Source of the DNA: Peribacillus sp. FSL H8-0477
Lineage (GTDB): Bacteria; Bacillota; Bacilli; Bacillales; DSM-1321
DNA length: 64,000 nt
Assembly: GCF_038002765.1 (NCBI RefSeq)
Contig: NZ_JBBODE010000001.1
Span: forward strand, 2,108,001 to 2,172,000
Direction: 5' to 3'
This document shows positions 9,409 to 20,347 of this stretch, in pieces; positions within the stretch are counted from its first letter, which is position 1; the number at the start of each line of letters is the position of its first letter. The translations under genes were made by a program, and so were the position numbers. The notes beneath the pieces were generated by a model. That model ran no database searches. It was given only the letters and a program-made list of their open reading frames with translations, and was not told the DNA's origin.

Positions 9409-12400
9409 TTACATATTCCTGCGGTATTGACCGCCGACTTCGTATAAAGCATGAGTGATTTGACCAAGACTTGCTCTTTTTACACATTCCATTAATTCAA
9501 CAAAGATATTCTCCCCGTTTTTCGCAGTCGTTTTTAATCTTTGCAGAGCTTCATCCACCAGCTGTTCATTTTTTTTCTGGAATTCTCGTAAATTTCGAAT
9601 CTGTTCCTCTTTTTCTTCTTTAGTAGCTCGAGCAAGTTCCATTTGATCCATCTGTTCACTAGAAGGCGGATTTGGATTCAGATACGTATTTACACCAATA
9701 ATCGGAAGTTCACCAGTATGTTTTTTCATTTCATAATGCATAGATTCATCTTGAATCTTTCCTCGTTGATATTGCGTTTCCATTGCCCCAAGCACCCCAC
9801 CGCGATCATTTAGACGATCAAATTCCTGAAGGACCATTTCTTCTACTAAATCCGTCAATTCTTCAATAATAAATGACCCTTGAGTTGGATTTTCATTTTT
9901 AGACAAACCATATTCTTTAGTAATAATCATTTGAATGGCCATCGCACGTCTTACAGAATCTTCAGTTGGTGTGGTAATTGCTTCATCATAGGCATTTGTA
10001 TGAAGCGAATTACAATTATCCTGAAGGGCAAGCAACGCTTGTAAGGTCGTCCGAATATCATTGAAATCAATTTCTTGAGCGTGCAGTGAACGTCCAGAGG
10101 TTTGGATATGATATTTCAATTTCTGACTTCTCTCATTTGCCCCATATTTATTTCTCATGACTGTGGACCAAATACGCCTAGCCACTCTGCCAATCACACT
10201 ATATTCTGGGTCCAGTCCATTGGAGAAGAAGAAAGATAGATTTGGTGCAAAGTCATCGATATTCATTCCACGGCTCAAGTAATACTCAACATAGGTGAAT
10301 CCGTTCGCAAGCGTAAACGCCAGCTGTGAAATAGGATTCGCACCTGCTTCCGCAATATGGTAGCCCGATATGGAGACAGAGTAGTAATTACGGACACGAT
10401 TATCGATAAAAAAGGCTTGAATATCCCCCATCATTTTTAAAGCAAATTCAGTTGAAAAGATACAGGTATTTTGACCTTGATCTTCCTTGAGGATATCCGC
10501 TTGGACCGTTCCTCTAACATGTTCAAGTGTATAGCTTCTGACCTCAGCATATTCTTCTGGAGTCAGAATTCTACCCTTTTCAGTTTCAGCCAGACTAACC
10601 TGCTGATCAATGGCAGTATTCATAAACATGGCAAGAATTATGGGAGCCGGCCCGTTAATTGTCATCGAAACCGAGGTAGATGGTTGACAAAGATTGAATC
10701 CTTCATAAAGCTTTTTCATATCATCAAGCGTACAAATACTTACTCCACTTTCACCGACTTTACCGTAAATATCGGGACGATAATCCGGATCTTCACCATA
10801 TAAAGTCACAGAATCAAAAGCTGTACTAAGCCGCTTCGCCTCATCGTTCTTCGACAGGTAATGAAAGCGGCGGTTTGTCCGGCTCGGGGAACCTTCTCCA
10901 GCAAATTGCCGTAATGGATCTTCTCCTTCACGCTTGAATGGAAAGACACCAGCCGTAAATGGAAACGCACCAGGAACATTCTCACGATAGACCCAGCCTA
11001 AAATTTCCCCGTAGTCTTTAAACCTCGGCAAAGCCACCTTGGGAATAGACAACCCAGATAGACTTTTAGTGGTTAATTCCGTTATAAGTTCTTTCCCGCG
11101 GATATTCGTCACGAATTGTTTCCCCGCATACCGTTCTTTAAACTGTATCCATCCATTTAAAATCTGCTTTGATTCTTGAGTGAGCTTTTCTTCCGTATCT
11201 TGCTTTAAGGTTTCTAGCGCGGCAAGTACCACAGTATCCGGTTCATTCACTTTGACGGCCTCAATTGCTCCCTCAAGTTGAAACACTCTGCGGGCAATTA
11301 AAACTTGTTCCTCAGCTTTTCCATGGTATTGTCTGACCGTGTCGGAAATTTCCCTTAGGTAATAACGGCGATCATTTGGAATGATAATGTTCTGCTTTTT
11401 AACATCGACGTCTTTCGAAAAGGCAGAGTCCCAATTGGTTCCCGCTTTTTCATTTACTTTCTCGATCAATGCTGCAAAAAGCGCATTGGTTCCTGGGTCA
11501 TTGAATTGAGAAGCGATTGTTCCGTAAACCGGCATACCGGACGGATCTTCTTCGAAAAGCATGCGGCTGCGCTGGAACTGTTTCTGAACTTGATTTTTTG
11601 CATCTTCTGAGCCTTTTCGTTCGTATTTATTTATTACAATTAAATCGGCATAATCGATCATATCGATTTTCTCAAGCTGTGAAGGCGCACCAAATTCACT
11701 AGTCATCACATACAGTGAGACATCACAGATTTCGGCAATTTCAGCATCACCTTGACCAATTCCACTCGTTTCCACAATGACTAAATCAAATCCAGCTGCC
11801 TTGACAACCGAAATAGCATCTTTAATTGCCAGAGACAGTTCGGTTTTTGAATGGCGGGTTGCTAAGCTGCGCATATAGACCCGGTCTGAAAAAATGGCAT
11901 TCATCCGAATTCGATCTCCCAGCAGTGCTCCGCCTGTTTTTTGCTTAGTAGGATCTACGGAAAGAACGGCTACCTTTTTTTCTGGAATCTCATGAATAAA
12001 CCGTCTAATTAATTCATCTGTTAATGAGCTTTTCCCTGCTCCACCTGTACCCGTTATTCCAACAACTGGAACCTGCTGATTTGACGTCTTAATTTGATCA
12101 AGAAGACTTTCCGCTGCTGCCGCTGCCTCCTCAGAAAGCTCGAGCCGGTTTTCAGCAAACGTAATATACTGAGCAATCGTTTTCATATTTCCTGCTCTTA
12201 GTTCATCTATATGATTCTGAAGGGACGAACATTCCGTCGAATAATCACTTTCCTCAAGCATGAGGTTAATCATCCCCTGCAGACCATTTTCTCTTCCGTC
12301 TTCTGGCGAGAAAATCCTGGCAATACCGTAGTCATGCAGCTCCTTTATTTCACGTGGAACAATGACCCCGCCGCCGCCTGCATAGATTCGGATATGAGGG

Positions 12401-12675
12401 GCTCCTTTTTCCTTTAACAAATCATACATATATTTAAAATACTCTACATGGCCGCCTTGATAGGAGGACATAGCAATTCCTTGTACATCTTCCTGTATGG
12501 CCGCATTGACGACTTCTTCTACTGAACGATTATGACCGAGATGAATGACCTCTACACCACTTGATTGCATAATGCGCCGCATAATATTGATTGAAGCATC
12601 GTGACCATCAAACAAACTTGAAGCTGTTACAAAGCGAAGATGATGTTTAGGCTTATATACCTCAACTGTACTCAT
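9409..12675 (-). CDS. icmF: Fused isobutyryl-CoA mutase / G-protein chaperone (IcmF)
   Basis: A 1088-aa adenosylcobalamin enzyme that interconverts isobutyryl-CoA and n-butyryl-CoA. Domain order is diagnostic: an N-terminal B12-binding domain with the base-off ligand motif DGHD at residues 23-26, a MeaB-type GTPase with the P-loop [12 protein letters not shown] at ~206-217, and a C-terminal TIM-barrel acyl-CoA mutase domain ([21 protein letters not shown]). The fusion order and PFTAGVF fit IcmF rather than methylmalonyl-CoA mutase. The start is the ATG at 12675 after AAGGGGGAG; a TTG eight codons upstream overlaps that site. It is last in the thiolase/dehydrogenase operon and depends on B12, supplied by the operon at 51-61 kb. 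Confidence 0.95.
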   Translation of the reverse strand: MSTVEVYKPKHHLRFVTASSLFDGHDASINIMRRIMQSSGVEVIHLGHNRSVEEVVNAAIQEDVQGIAMSSYQGGHVEYFKYMYDLLKEKGAPHIRIYAGGGGVIVPREIKELHDYGIARIFSPEDGRENGLQGMINLMLEESDYSTECSSLQNHIDELRAGNMKTIAQYITFAENRLELSEEAAAAAESLLDQIKTSNQQVPVVGITGTGGAGKSSLTDELIRRFIHEIPEKKVAVLSVDPTKQKTGGALLGDRIRMNAIFSDRVYMRSLATRHSKTELSLAIKDAISVVKAAGFDLVIVETSGIGQGDAEIAEICDVSLYVMTSEFGAPSQLEKIDMIDYADLIVINKYERKGSEDAKNQVQKQFQRSRMLFEEDPSGMPVYGTIASQFNDPGTNALFAALIEKVNEKAGTNWDSAFSKDVDVKKQNIIIPNDRRYYLREISDTVRQYHGKAEEQVLIARRVFQLEGAIEAVKVNEPDTVVLAALETLKQDTEEKLTQESKQILNGWIQFKERYAGKQFVTNIRGKELITELTTKSLSGLSIPKVALPRFKDYGEILGWVYRENVPGAFPFTAGVFPFKREGEDPLRQFAGEGSPSRTNRRFHYLSKNDEAKRLSTAFDSVTLYGEDPDYRPDIYGKVGESGVSICTLDDMKKLYEGFNLCQPSTSVSMTINGPAPIILAMFMNTAIDQQVSLAETEKGRILTPEEYAEVRSYTLEHVRGTVQADILKEDQGQNTCIFSTEFALKMMGDIQAFFIDNRVRNYYSVSISGYHIAEAGANPISQLAFTLANGFTYVEYYLSRGMNIDDFAPNLSFFFSNGLDPEYSVIGRVARRIWSTVMRNKYGANERSQKLKYHIQTSGRSLHAQEIDFNDIRTTLQALLALQDNCNSLHTNAYDEAITTPTEDSVRRAMAIQMIITKEYGLSKNENPTQGSFIIEELTDLVEEMVLQEFDRLNDRGGVLGAMETQYQRGKIQDESMHYEMKKHTGELPIIGVNTYLNPNPPSSEQMDQMELARATKEEKEEQIRNLREFQKKNEQLVDEALQRLKTTAKNGENIFVELMECVKRASLGQITHALYEVGGQYRRNM

Positions 12676-12730
12676 ACTGCTCCCCCTTATCCCTCGCAAA
12701 TGCGATTTGAAATCTGTTTAGACAAGTCAT

Positions 12731-13357
12731 CTATTGATGAACGTACAATCCTCCAATTAACAGTTCCGTTTGAATTTCAATATATTCTTCAAGTGTATAT
12801 GCCTTCTGCAGTGCCCACCTTCGGAACCCCCACATTTGACCCTGAACAAAAATATTATGAGCAACAAGGCTGATTTCTTTCTCTGAAAGACGCAGCTCTC
12901 CGTTTTCTACACAATGTGAGATAACTACTTCAAACATCTTAACCATCTCTATTTCTTTATTTAGTACATAGGGCAAGGCATCTTTTGAGAGGGACTTCGC
13001 TTCTTGATACATAACAAGTACCTCATCCTGCATGTCGTCCATCACTTGAAAAAAATAGGCAATCGTCAGCCGTAAGTTTTCAATGGTTCCTCGATTTTGA
13101 TGAACCTCTTTCTGAAGCCGGTCTTTTACTTCATCATAGATAAAATCGCAAACTAAATATAAAACATCTTCTTTTGTTCTAATGTATTCATAGAGTGTTC
13201 CAATACTGAAGCCTGCTGCTTTAGCAATCTCCCTAGTTGTCGTCCGGTGGAAGCCTTTATCCTTAAACAGCGTTACCGCTCCTTTAATCATTTGCGTCCG
13301 TCTCATCGAGACAAGCTGTTCATCCTTTACGGATGCGTGAACTTCTCTTTTCTCCAT
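12731..13357 (-). CDS. TetR/AcrR-family transcriptional regulator
   Basis: A 208-aa regulator with an N-terminal helix-turn-helix (about residues 25-70: MIKGAVTLFKDKGFHRTTTREIAKAAGFSIGTLYEYIRTKEDVLY) and an all-helical C-terminal ligand domain. It lies inside the operon between the acyl-CoA dehydrogenase and icmF genes, so it probably controls this catabolic cluster in response to an acyl-CoA. The ligand and operator are not established; an imperfect palindrome before the first gene is a candidate operator. It is not the FadR orthologue by sequence. Confidence 0.88.
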   Translation of the reverse strand: MEKREVHASVKDEQLVSMRRTQMIKGAVTLFKDKGFHRTTTREIAKAAGFSIGTLYEYIRTKEDVLYLVCDFIYDEVKDRLQKEVHQNRGTIENLRLTIAYFFQVMDDMQDEVLVMYQEAKSLSKDALPYVLNKEIEMVKMFEVVISHCVENGELRLSEKEISLVAHNIFVQGQMWGFRRWALQKAYTLEEYIEIQTELLIGGLYVHQ

Positions 13358-13425
13358 ACTCTACCGCCTTTTGCATATGAGCCTGCTCCGGCGTAACACT
13401 GCCGGAAACAAGTCATCTTACTAGG

Positions 13426-14565
13426 TTATTTCGTCAGCATTCTTGAAATAACCAGCTTCTGAATCTCCTGGGTTCCTTCGTAGATCTGCGTAATCTTTGC
13501 ATCCCGCATAAATCGTTCAACAGGATAGTCCTTTGTGTATCCATAACCGCCAAAAACCTGAACAGCTTCCGTTGTCACCTTCATAGCTGCATCCCCAGCA
13601 AATAGTTTTGACATTGCAGACTCTTTTCCATATGGAAGACCCTCTGATTCAAGCCAAGCAGCTTGATAGGTTAGAAGTCTAGCAGCTTCTACACTGGTTG
13701 CCATTTCAGCTAATTTAAAACCGATTCCCTGCTGAGCCGCAATTGGCTTTCCGAATTGTTCCCTTTCCTTGGCATAGTCAACCGCTGCATCTAGTGCGCC
13801 TTGAGCAATACCGACTGCTTGGGCAGCTATACCATTACGCCCGCCGTCTAGTGTCATCATGGCGATTTTGAATCCTTCGCCTTCTTTCCCTAATAAGTTT
13901 TCCTTTGGCACCCGGCAATTTTCAAAGATTAATTCCGTTGTAGGTGACGAACGAATCCCTAGCTTTTTCTCTTTTTTCCCTACACTAAATCCTTCAAAAT
14001 CCTTCTCGACAATAAAAGCAGACGTTCCTTTTTGTCTTGATGCCGGATCCGTCAAAGCAAAAACAACATATGTATCAGCTATCCCGCCATTTGTAATAAA
14101 TATTTTCGTTCCATTTAAAATATAATCATCACCATCTGCAACAGCCGTTGTTCTCATAGCTCCCGAATCTGAACCAGATCCCGGCTCGGTCAAGCCATAT
14201 GCACCAATGGTTTCCCCTTGTGCCATTGGTCGAAGATATTTTTGCTTTTGTTCCTCTGAACCAAATTTATAAATCGGCCATCCAGCAAGTGAAGTATGTG
14301 CAGATAAAGTAACCCCTGTTGATGCACAGACCTTGGACAATTCTTCAATTGCAATACAATAGGCTAAATAATCGCTGCCAATTCCGCCGTATTCTTCGGG
14401 CCAAGGTATTCCAGTCAAACCGAGTTCGGCCATTTTTTTAAATATGTCCATATCAAAGCGTTCTTCTTCATCTCGTTCTGCTGCAGTTGGGGCCACTTCA
14501 TTCTTGGCAAAGTCCCGCACCATTTTTCTGATCATTTCGTGTTCTTCTGTTAATTTAAATTGCAT
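13426..14565 (-). CDS. Acyl-CoA dehydrogenase, short-chain type (second copy)
   Basis: A 379-aa FAD enzyme that makes the trans-2,3 double bond in acyl-CoA; butyryl/isobutyryl-type chain length is inferred from context. Family signatures are [17 protein letters not shown] (FAD/substrate loop), [20 protein letters not shown] and the catalytic-base region near the C-terminus, [16 protein letters not shown]. It is the downstream partner of a close paralogue with only 5 bp between stop and start, a tandem pair common in Bacillus next to icmF. ATG at 14565. Confidence 0.93.
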   Translation of the reverse strand: MQFKLTEEHEMIRKMVRDFAKNEVAPTAAERDEEERFDMDIFKKMAELGLTGIPWPEEYGGIGSDYLAYCIAIEELSKVCASTGVTLSAHTSLAGWPIYKFGSEEQKQKYLRPMAQGETIGAYGLTEPGSGSDSGAMRTTAVADGDDYILNGTKIFITNGGIADTYVVFALTDPASRQKGTSAFIVEKDFEGFSVGKKEKKLGIRSSPTTELIFENCRVPKENLLGKEGEGFKIAMMTLDGGRNGIAAQAVGIAQGALDAAVDYAKEREQFGKPIAAQQGIGFKLAEMATSVEAARLLTYQAAWLESEGLPYGKESAMSKLFAGDAAMKVTTEAVQVFGGYGYTKDYPVERFMRDAKITQIYEGTQEIQKLVISRMLTK

Positions 14566-14570
14566 AGTGA

Positions 14571-15716
14571 TTATCTCCCGTCTCTGATTAGATGTTTTGC
14601 AATAACGATGTGTTGGATTTCGCTGGTACCTTCATAAATCTCCGTAACCTTTGCATCACGAAAATAGCGCTCGACCGGATAGTCCTTGGTATATCCGTAG
14701 CCGCCATAAACTTGGATGGCTTCACTTGTTACGTCTACTGCCGTTTTCGAAGCAAACAGTTTGGCCATGGAAGCTTGCTTCCCGCATGGGAGTCCTTGAG
14801 CGCGGAGGGCTGCTGCTTGATAGACTAATAATCTTGACGCTTCAACCGCCGTGCCCATATCCGCCAGCTTAAATCCGATACCTTGCTGGGCGGCAATGGG
14901 TTTACCGAATTGCACACGTTCTTTTGCATATGAAACGGCATGATTAAATGCCCCCTCAGCAATTCCAAGTGCTTGCGCTGCTATTCCAATTCTGCCGACA
15001 TCAAGATTAGCTAGGGCAATTTTGAATCCTTCCCCTTCTTCTCCAAGCAGATTTTCTTTTGGTACCATCATGTTTTCAAAGGTCAGCTGAACTGTGCGTG
15101 AACCAGATAAGCCCATTTTGTGTTCATCTTTACCAATGATTAACCCCGGCGTGTTTTTTTCAACAATAAATGCAGAGATTCCTCTGCTGCCCTCATCCGG
15201 GTTTGTAGATACAAACACAATGTACACATCTGCTTCGCCGCCGTTTGTAATAAATATCTTTGACCCATTTATCTTATAAAAATCGCCATCTCTAACAGCC
15301 TTTGATTTTAGACTTCCAGCATCTGAACCCGCACTCGGTTCAGTCAGACAAAATGCTCCCAAATATTCCCCGCTCGCGAGCTTTGGTACATATTTTCGTT
15401 TCTGACTTTCATTTCCAAAATAGACAATGGGGCTGGTTCCGACAGATGTATGTACGGAGAGAATAACGCCTAAAGTTGGACTAACCACAGAAATTTCATG
15501 AATCGCAATAATATAGGAGATGAAGTCCATTTCCGCACCACCGTATTTCTCAGGTACCGGAATGCCCATTAACCCAAGCTCACCCATTTTTTTTAAGAGT
15601 TGTCTTGGAAATTCTCCATTCTCCATATTCTCAACAAAAGGAGCAATTTCTTCTCGTGCAAACTCTCGGACCATTTTACGCATCATTTGCTGTTCATCTG
15701 TAAAGTGTAAGTTCAA
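14571..15716 (-). CDS. Acyl-CoA dehydrogenase, short-chain type (first copy)
   Basis: A 381-aa paralogue of the next gene, with [38 protein letters not shown] and the C-terminal [17 protein letters not shown] containing the catalytic-base region. Substrate range cannot be read from sequence; the pair may divide straight- and branched-chain acyl-CoAs, which would make sense beside isobutyryl-CoA mutase. It follows hbd by 26 bp. ATG at 15716 after GGGGG. Confidence 0.93.
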   Translation of the reverse strand: MNLHFTDEQQMMRKMVREFAREEIAPFVENMENGEFPRQLLKKMGELGLMGIPVPEKYGGAEMDFISYIIAIHEISVVSPTLGVILSVHTSVGTSPIVYFGNESQKRKYVPKLASGEYLGAFCLTEPSAGSDAGSLKSKAVRDGDFYKINGSKIFITNGGEADVYIVFVSTNPDEGSRGISAFIVEKNTPGLIIGKDEHKMGLSGSRTVQLTFENMMVPKENLLGEEGEGFKIALANLDVGRIGIAAQALGIAEGAFNHAVSYAKERVQFGKPIAAQQGIGFKLADMGTAVEASRLLVYQAAALRAQGLPCGKQASMAKLFASKTAVDVTSEAIQVYGGYGYTKDYPVERYFRDAKVTEIYEGTSEIQHIVIAKHLIRDGR

Positions 15717-15742
15717 AGTAATACCCCCTGCCCTGATTCTTG

Positions 15743-16594
15743 TTAGTTATATTCGTAAAAACCACGGCCGGTTTTTTTACCCAGCCATCCAGCTTTTACA
15801 TATTTACGTAATAACGGACATGGCCGATATTTATCATCACCAAAGCCTTCATGAAGCGTTTCCATTATATATAGACAAGTATCCAAACCAATAAAGTCAG
15901 CTAGTGTCAGTGGTCCCATCGGATGGTTCATCCCTAGTTTCATCACATTATCAATGTCTTCCTTGCTTGCAACCCCTTCATACAAGGTATACACGGCTTC
16001 ATTTATCATAGGCATGAGGATTCTGTTTGCCACGAAGCCAGGAAAATCATTGACCTCTACTGGTACCTTTGATAACTTTTTCGCCATATCCTCAATGGCT
16101 CTGTATACTTCATCAGATGTAGCTAACCCACGAATAACCTCAACTAATTTCATCACTGGCACTGGATTCATGAAATGCATACCGATAACCTGCTCTGGCC
16201 GCTTGGTTGCAGCTGCAATTTCTGTAATAGGCAGCGATGATGTATTCGTAGCAAGAATCGCATGTTTTGGGGCGATTTCGTCTAACTGGGTAAATAATTT
16301 GGACTTTATCTTCATATTTTCAATGGCTGCTTCAATGACTAAATCCACACCTGCAGCATTTTGTATATCCGTAGAGGCTGTTAGTCTTGATACTATATTC
16401 TGTTTTTCCTCGTCTGATATCTTTCCTTTTTCCACTTGGCGGTTAAGGTTTTTGGAGATACTTTGAATGCCTTTTTGAACAAATTCATTCTTTAAATCAT
16501 GTAAAATCACGTCATATCCGCTCATCGCGCATACTTGTGCAATACCCGATCCCATCTGACCAGCACCAATTACTAACACTTTTTCAATAATCAT
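15743..16594 (-). CDS. mmgB: 3-hydroxybutyryl-CoA dehydrogenase
   Basis: A 283-aa NAD(P)-dependent enzyme that oxidises 3-hydroxybutyryl-CoA to acetoacetyl-CoA. The Rossmann motif [11 protein letters not shown] lies at residues 10-20; [29 protein letters not shown] and the C-terminal [15 protein letters not shown] complete the family pattern. Twenty bp downstream of the thiolase, in the same order as mmgA-mmgB of the B. subtilis mother-cell operon; the symbol rests on that resemblance, not on proven sporulation control. Confidence 0.92.
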   Translation of the reverse strand: MIIEKVLVIGAGQMGSGIAQVCAMSGYDVILHDLKNEFVQKGIQSISKNLNRQVEKGKISDEEKQNIVSRLTASTDIQNAAGVDLVIEAAIENMKIKSKLFTQLDEIAPKHAILATNTSSLPITEIAAATKRPEQVIGMHFMNPVPVMKLVEVIRGLATSDEVYRAIEDMAKKLSKVPVEVNDFPGFVANRILMPMINEAVYTLYEGVASKEDIDNVMKLGMNHPMGPLTLADFIGLDTCLYIMETLHEGFGDDKYRPCPLLRKYVKAGWLGKKTGRGFYEYN

Positions 16595-16614
16595 GTCGTT
16601 CTCCCCCTAGTAAG

Positions 16615-17802
16615 TTATGACTTTGGTACTTCGATTAAGATCGCATCGCCCTGGCCTCCGCCGCTGCAAATGGCTGCTATCCCTAAGCCCCCGCCGCGTC
16701 GCTTTAATTCATGCATTAATGTAATAATAATTCGAGCACCGCTTGCTCCAATTGGATGACCAAGTGCAACAGCACCGCCATTGACATTTACTTTTTCTAG
16801 GTTTATCTTCGCGATCTTCCCACTTGCCAAAGCAACTGCAGCAAAAGCTTCATTTACTTCGAATAAATCAATTTCATCTAGTGTTTTTCCAGTCTTTTTC
16901 AATAATGTGTTAATGACAAGTCCCGGAGTTTTGGGAAAATCCTTTGCTTCTGTTGCGACTTCTGCATGACCAATAATGTATGCGAATGGTGTTTTCCCTT
17001 CCCTCACTGCACGTTCCTCACTCATTAACACCATTGCACCTGCACCATCATTTACTCCAGGTGCATTCCCTGCTGTTATACTTCCTTCTTTATTGAACGC
17101 TGGTCCTAATTTCGCTAGCTTCTCAATGGAAGTATCCTTACGCGGCGCTTCATCATGTTCAACTATTACGGGCTCTCCTTTACGAACAGGCACTGTTACT
17201 GGGATAATCTCTTCAGCTAGAATCCCTTCTTCTATTGCCTTTACAGCTTTTTGATGACTTTGAAATGCCCAGTTATCTTGCTCTTCACGAGTTAACTCGA
17301 GTTCTGTGGCTGTGCTGTTTCCATACGTACCCATATGTGCACCCGTAAAACTGCAGCTTAACCCATCATGAATCATCAAATCTTTCATTGGAGCGTCCCC
17401 CATTCGCAGTCCCCATCTAGCCTTTGGAAGGAAATACGGTGCATTGCTCATGGACTCCATGCCGCCGGCTACAATCACTTCCTCATCACCAGCTCGAATG
17501 ATTTGATCAGCAAGTGTCACACTGCGCAGACCAGAAGCGCATACTTTATTAATCGTTTCTGTTTTGATTTCCCAAGGGATACCAGCATGTCTTAATGCCT
17601 GACGAGAGGGGATTTGTCCCTGCCCTGCCTGAAGGACATTCCCCATAATCACCTCATCTACCTGACTTCCCTCTATTCCTGCTCTTTGTAAAGCCTCTTT
17701 AATGGCAATACCGCCAAGCTCCGAAGCTGTAAGGGTGCTTAACCCCCCGCCAAATTTTCCAAATGGTGTCCGAACACCGCTGATTATTACTGTTTTCGTC
17801 AT
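16615..17802 (-). CDS. mmgA: Acetyl-CoA C-acetyltransferase (thiolase)
   Basis: A 395-aa thiolase, first gene of the catabolic operon. The acylated cysteine is in [11 protein letters not shown], the His of [17 protein letters not shown] and the second Cys of [12 protein letters not shown] are present. It cleaves or forms acetoacetyl-CoA. The 195-bp upstream region carries a cre-like site and a candidate TetR palindrome, consistent with carbon-source control of the whole operon. Confidence 0.94.
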   Translation of the reverse strand: MTKTVIISGVRTPFGKFGGGLSTLTASELGGIAIKEALQRAGIEGSQVDEVIMGNVLQAGQGQIPSRQALRHAGIPWEIKTETINKVCASGLRSVTLADQIIRAGDEEVIVAGGMESMSNAPYFLPKARWGLRMGDAPMKDLMIHDGLSCSFTGAHMGTYGNSTATELELTREEQDNWAFQSHQKAVKAIEEGILAEEIIPVTVPVRKGEPVIVEHDEAPRKDTSIEKLAKLGPAFNKEGSITAGNAPGVNDGAGAMVLMSEERAVREGKTPFAYIIGHAEVATEAKDFPKTPGLVINTLLKKTGKTLDEIDLFEVNEAFAAVALASGKIAKINLEKVNVNGGAVALGHPIGASGARIIITLMHELKRRGGGLGIAAICSGGGQGDAILIEVPKS

Positions 17803-17841
17803 CGAATAGTCCCCCTTTTAAATGTTTTTTGTTTCGTCGAC

Positions 17842-17855
17842 TGAACGCTCGCTCA
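17842..17855. promoter_or_regulatory. Candidate TetR-family operator before mmgA
   Basis: TGAACGCTCGCTCA is an imperfect palindrome (TGA-CG--CG-TCA) 40 bp upstream of the thiolase start. Its placement suits an operator for the TetR gene encoded in the operon. No second copy was found. Confidence 0.3.
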
Positions 17856-17873
17856 TGACGAAATCAAAAATAC

Positions 17874-17888
17874 ATGTAAGCGCTTTAT
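17874..17888. promoter_or_regulatory. CcpA cre-like site before mmgA
   Basis: ATGTAAGCGCTTTAT matches 14 of 15 positions of WTGNAANCGNWNNCW, about 75 bp upstream of the thiolase start. The mmg operon of B. subtilis is known to be glucose-repressed through CcpA. Confidence 0.65.
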
Positions 17889-17940
17889 CATAGTTTACAT
17901 GAATTAATTGAAAAAATTAAATAATAAGTTAATTATTTCT

Positions 17941-17988
17941 AAAAAAATACCTGCTTCCTTCTAAAAAAGAAGAATGATGAAGCAGGTA
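17941..17988 (-). terminator. Terminator of fadF
   Basis: A 10-bp perfect stem TACCTGCTTC/GAAGCAGGTA followed by TTTTTTT on the minus strand, 10 bp past the fadF stop. It separates fadF from the thiolase operon. Confidence 0.88.
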
Positions 17989-17997
17989 CATGTTTAT

Positions 17998-20127
17998 TTA
18001 TGATACTAGGGTTTTTAGTTCACCCATGAGTGACTTCTCAAGCAATTCAGCCACGTCATAAGTCCCGACGCTTTCTTCAACTTCTTTCGCCTTTGTTCCG
18101 TCAGAAATCATTGTTAAGCAATATGGACAGCCTGAACTGATGATTGATGGCTCAACTTCTAACGCTTGCTCCGTACGAGCTACGTTAATACGGTGACCTG
18201 TTTCTTCTTCCATCCACATCAACCCGCCGCCGGCTCCACAACACATTCCTTTTTCACGATTCCGTTCCATTTCAACAAGCTCGACTCCCGGAATGGCTCT
18301 TAAGATATCACGTGGTGGATCATATACTTCGTTATACCGGCCTAAATAACAAGAATCATGGAAAGTAATTTTTTCATTAACAGGATGCTTCGGTACAAGC
18401 TTTCCTTCTCTAACAAGCTCAGCCAGTATTTCCGTATGATGATACACTTCTGCTTTAAGACCGAAATCAGGGTACTCATTCTTAAAGATATTGTACGCAT
18501 GCGGATCAATCGTAACGATTTTTTTCACTTCATTCTTCTCGAACTCTTCGATATTCTTAACAGCTAGGTCCTGGAAAACAAATTCATTACCAAGACGACG
18601 CGGTGTATCTCCAGAATTCTTTTCTTTATTGCCTAAGATGGCAAATTTCACACCGGCTTCATTTAATAATTTGGCAAAGGAAAGTGCGATTTTTTGGGAA
18701 CGGCTGTCGTATGAACCCATTGAACCTACCCAGAATAAATACTCAAATTCTTCCCCCGCTTTATTCATTTCTTTAACGGTTGGAACGTGAACATCGTCGC
18801 GAATTTCTCTCCAGTTTTCTCTTTCTTTGCGGTTTAAGCCCCACGGATTCCCTTGACGCTCAATATTGGTCATCGCGCGCTGTGCATCCGGGTTCATTTT
18901 CCCTTCATTCAGCACTAAATATCTTCGCATATCAATAATCTTATCTACGTGTTCATTCATAACCGGACACTGGTCTTCACAGTTGCGGCATGTCGTACAT
19001 GCCCACAGCTCTTCTTCTGTAATTACTTCGCCAATCAGGCTGGCACTGTAAGTCTCAACTGCTGCTGCTGACTCCTGTTCCCCTTGTGAAGCACTGGCCA
19101 GTGCCAGTTGGTTTCCCTGAGTATTACCGAAAACAAACGTCGGTACCCAAGGCTGCTTTTGTGTAATAGCCGCACCTGTATTGGTTAAATGATCTCTCAT
19201 TTTAATGATGAGATCCATCGGTGACAACATTTTTCCTGTACCTGAAGCAGGACACATATTCGTACATCTTCCGCACTCTACACAGGCATATAAATCTACT
19301 AATTGATATTCGGTGAAATCTTGTATCGTTTTAGCTCCATAAATCACTTCTTCATTTTCATCTTCAGGCTCTTCTTCAAAGTTGATTGCTTTCAACTTAC
19401 CTGGGTTATCCAGACGGTTAATGAATACATTCAATGGACCTGCAATAAGATGGAAATGCTTCCCTTGAGGGATATAAACCATAAACGTCAAAATCGTAAT
19501 TAAATGCAGCCACCATGCAACATAAAAGACAACGATAGCGGCCGTTTCTCCGATCCAGCCAAATAAGAAAGCGATTCCTGAAGCGACTGGTTCTGACCAA
19601 GCTGCCTCATGTCCATGCCAAATCATGGCCATTCCATTACCAGTTAAAACAGTAACCATGATTGTGGTAATGAAAATAACAACAAGTCCTGCTTTAAAGC
19701 CTCGTTTTAACCGAACAAGCTTTTCAATATAGCGACGGTAGAAAGCCGCAAAAATAGCTATCAGCACAACGAGCGTTATGATTTCCTGAAAAAACGTAAA
19801 GGCCGGGTAAAGTGGGCCAAGCGGTAAATGGGCACCCGGTTTAATCCCTTTTATAATAAAATCAACAGCGCCAAATTGGACCAAAATAAAGCCGTAAAAA
19901 AGCATGGTGTGGATTATCCCGCTTTTTTTATCTTTAAATAGCTTTTTTTGTCCAAATACAAATACCATGATTTTTCCAAGTCGTTCTTTCACTCGTTTAT
20001 CAAACTCTACTTTTTTTCCGAGCTTTACATAAGCCGTTCTTGTCCGCAATAAATAGGTAAATAAGCCAACTCCGTAAGCGATTACAATTATTGTTGCGGC
20101 TAAATTAATCCATAGTAATCCATTCAT
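17998..20127 (-). CDS. fadF: Membrane iron-sulfur oxidoreductase of fatty-acid oxidation (FadF/YwjF)
   Basis: A 709-aa protein thought to pass electrons from acyl-CoA dehydrogenase/ETF to the membrane quinone pool. The first ~220 residues hold about six membrane helices (HdrE/nitrate-reductase-gamma-like). Two ferredoxin clusters follow: CVECGRCTNMCP (Cys282/285/288/292) and CTTCRNCEDQCP near 380. The C-terminus has two CCG-type domains (DSCYLGRYN and GMCCGAGGGLMWMEEE). In B. subtilis this gene belongs to the FadR regulon, and here a FadR-type box sits in its promoter. It has its own terminator, so unlike in B. subtilis it is not co-transcribed with acdA-rpoE. Confidence 0.92.
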   Translation of the reverse strand: MNGLLWINLAATIIVIAYGVGLFTYLLRTRTAYVKLGKKVEFDKRVKERLGKIMVFVFGQKKLFKDKKSGIIHTMLFYGFILVQFGAVDFIIKGIKPGAHLPLGPLYPAFTFFQEIITLVVLIAIFAAFYRRYIEKLVRLKRGFKAGLVVIFITTIMVTVLTGNGMAMIWHGHEAAWSEPVASGIAFLFGWIGETAAIVVFYVAWWLHLITILTFMVYIPQGKHFHLIAGPLNVFINRLDNPGKLKAINFEEEPEDENEEVIYGAKTIQDFTEYQLVDLYACVECGRCTNMCPASGTGKMLSPMDLIIKMRDHLTNTGAAITQKQPWVPTFVFGNTQGNQLALASASQGEQESAAAVETYSASLIGEVITEEELWACTTCRNCEDQCPVMNEHVDKIIDMRRYLVLNEGKMNPDAQRAMTNIERQGNPWGLNRKERENWREIRDDVHVPTVKEMNKAGEEFEYLFWVGSMGSYDSRSQKIALSFAKLLNEAGVKFAILGNKEKNSGDTPRRLGNEFVFQDLAVKNIEEFEKNEVKKIVTIDPHAYNIFKNEYPDFGLKAEVYHHTEILAELVREGKLVPKHPVNEKITFHDSCYLGRYNEVYDPPRDILRAIPGVELVEMERNREKGMCCGAGGGLMWMEEETGHRINVARTEQALEVEPSIISSGCPYCLTMISDGTKAKEVEESVGTYDVAELLEKSLMGELKTLVS

Positions 20128-20214
20128 GTGTAACGCCCCCTCCTGACTTCACAATAGACCAGGTATTTTCAATTAATTTTGAAAATCTGGCATTTTCTGA
20201 TATTGATTACTTTT

Positions 20215-20242
20215 ATTATATAATGAATGAGCATTCAGTCAA
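20215..20242 (-). promoter_or_regulatory. fadF promoter with embedded FadR operator
   Basis: On the minus strand: -35 TTGACT (20237-20242), 16-bp spacer, -10 TATAAT (20215-20220). The spacer and -35 are covered by TGAATGAGCATTCAGTCA (20224-20241, plus strand), which differs from the Bacillus FadR box TGAATGANTANTCATTCA at two defined positions. FadR bound there would block polymerase until long-chain acyl-CoA releases it. Confidence 0.82.
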
Positions 20243-20347
20243 CTTTTTTCTTCCAAATTTAGTTTTTTTTTGATTTGATAATACCGAGTACAATCCTGCA
20301 ATTCTGTGCAGACTAGGCAGATGAATGAGTTGAAGGAGATGGCTGTC

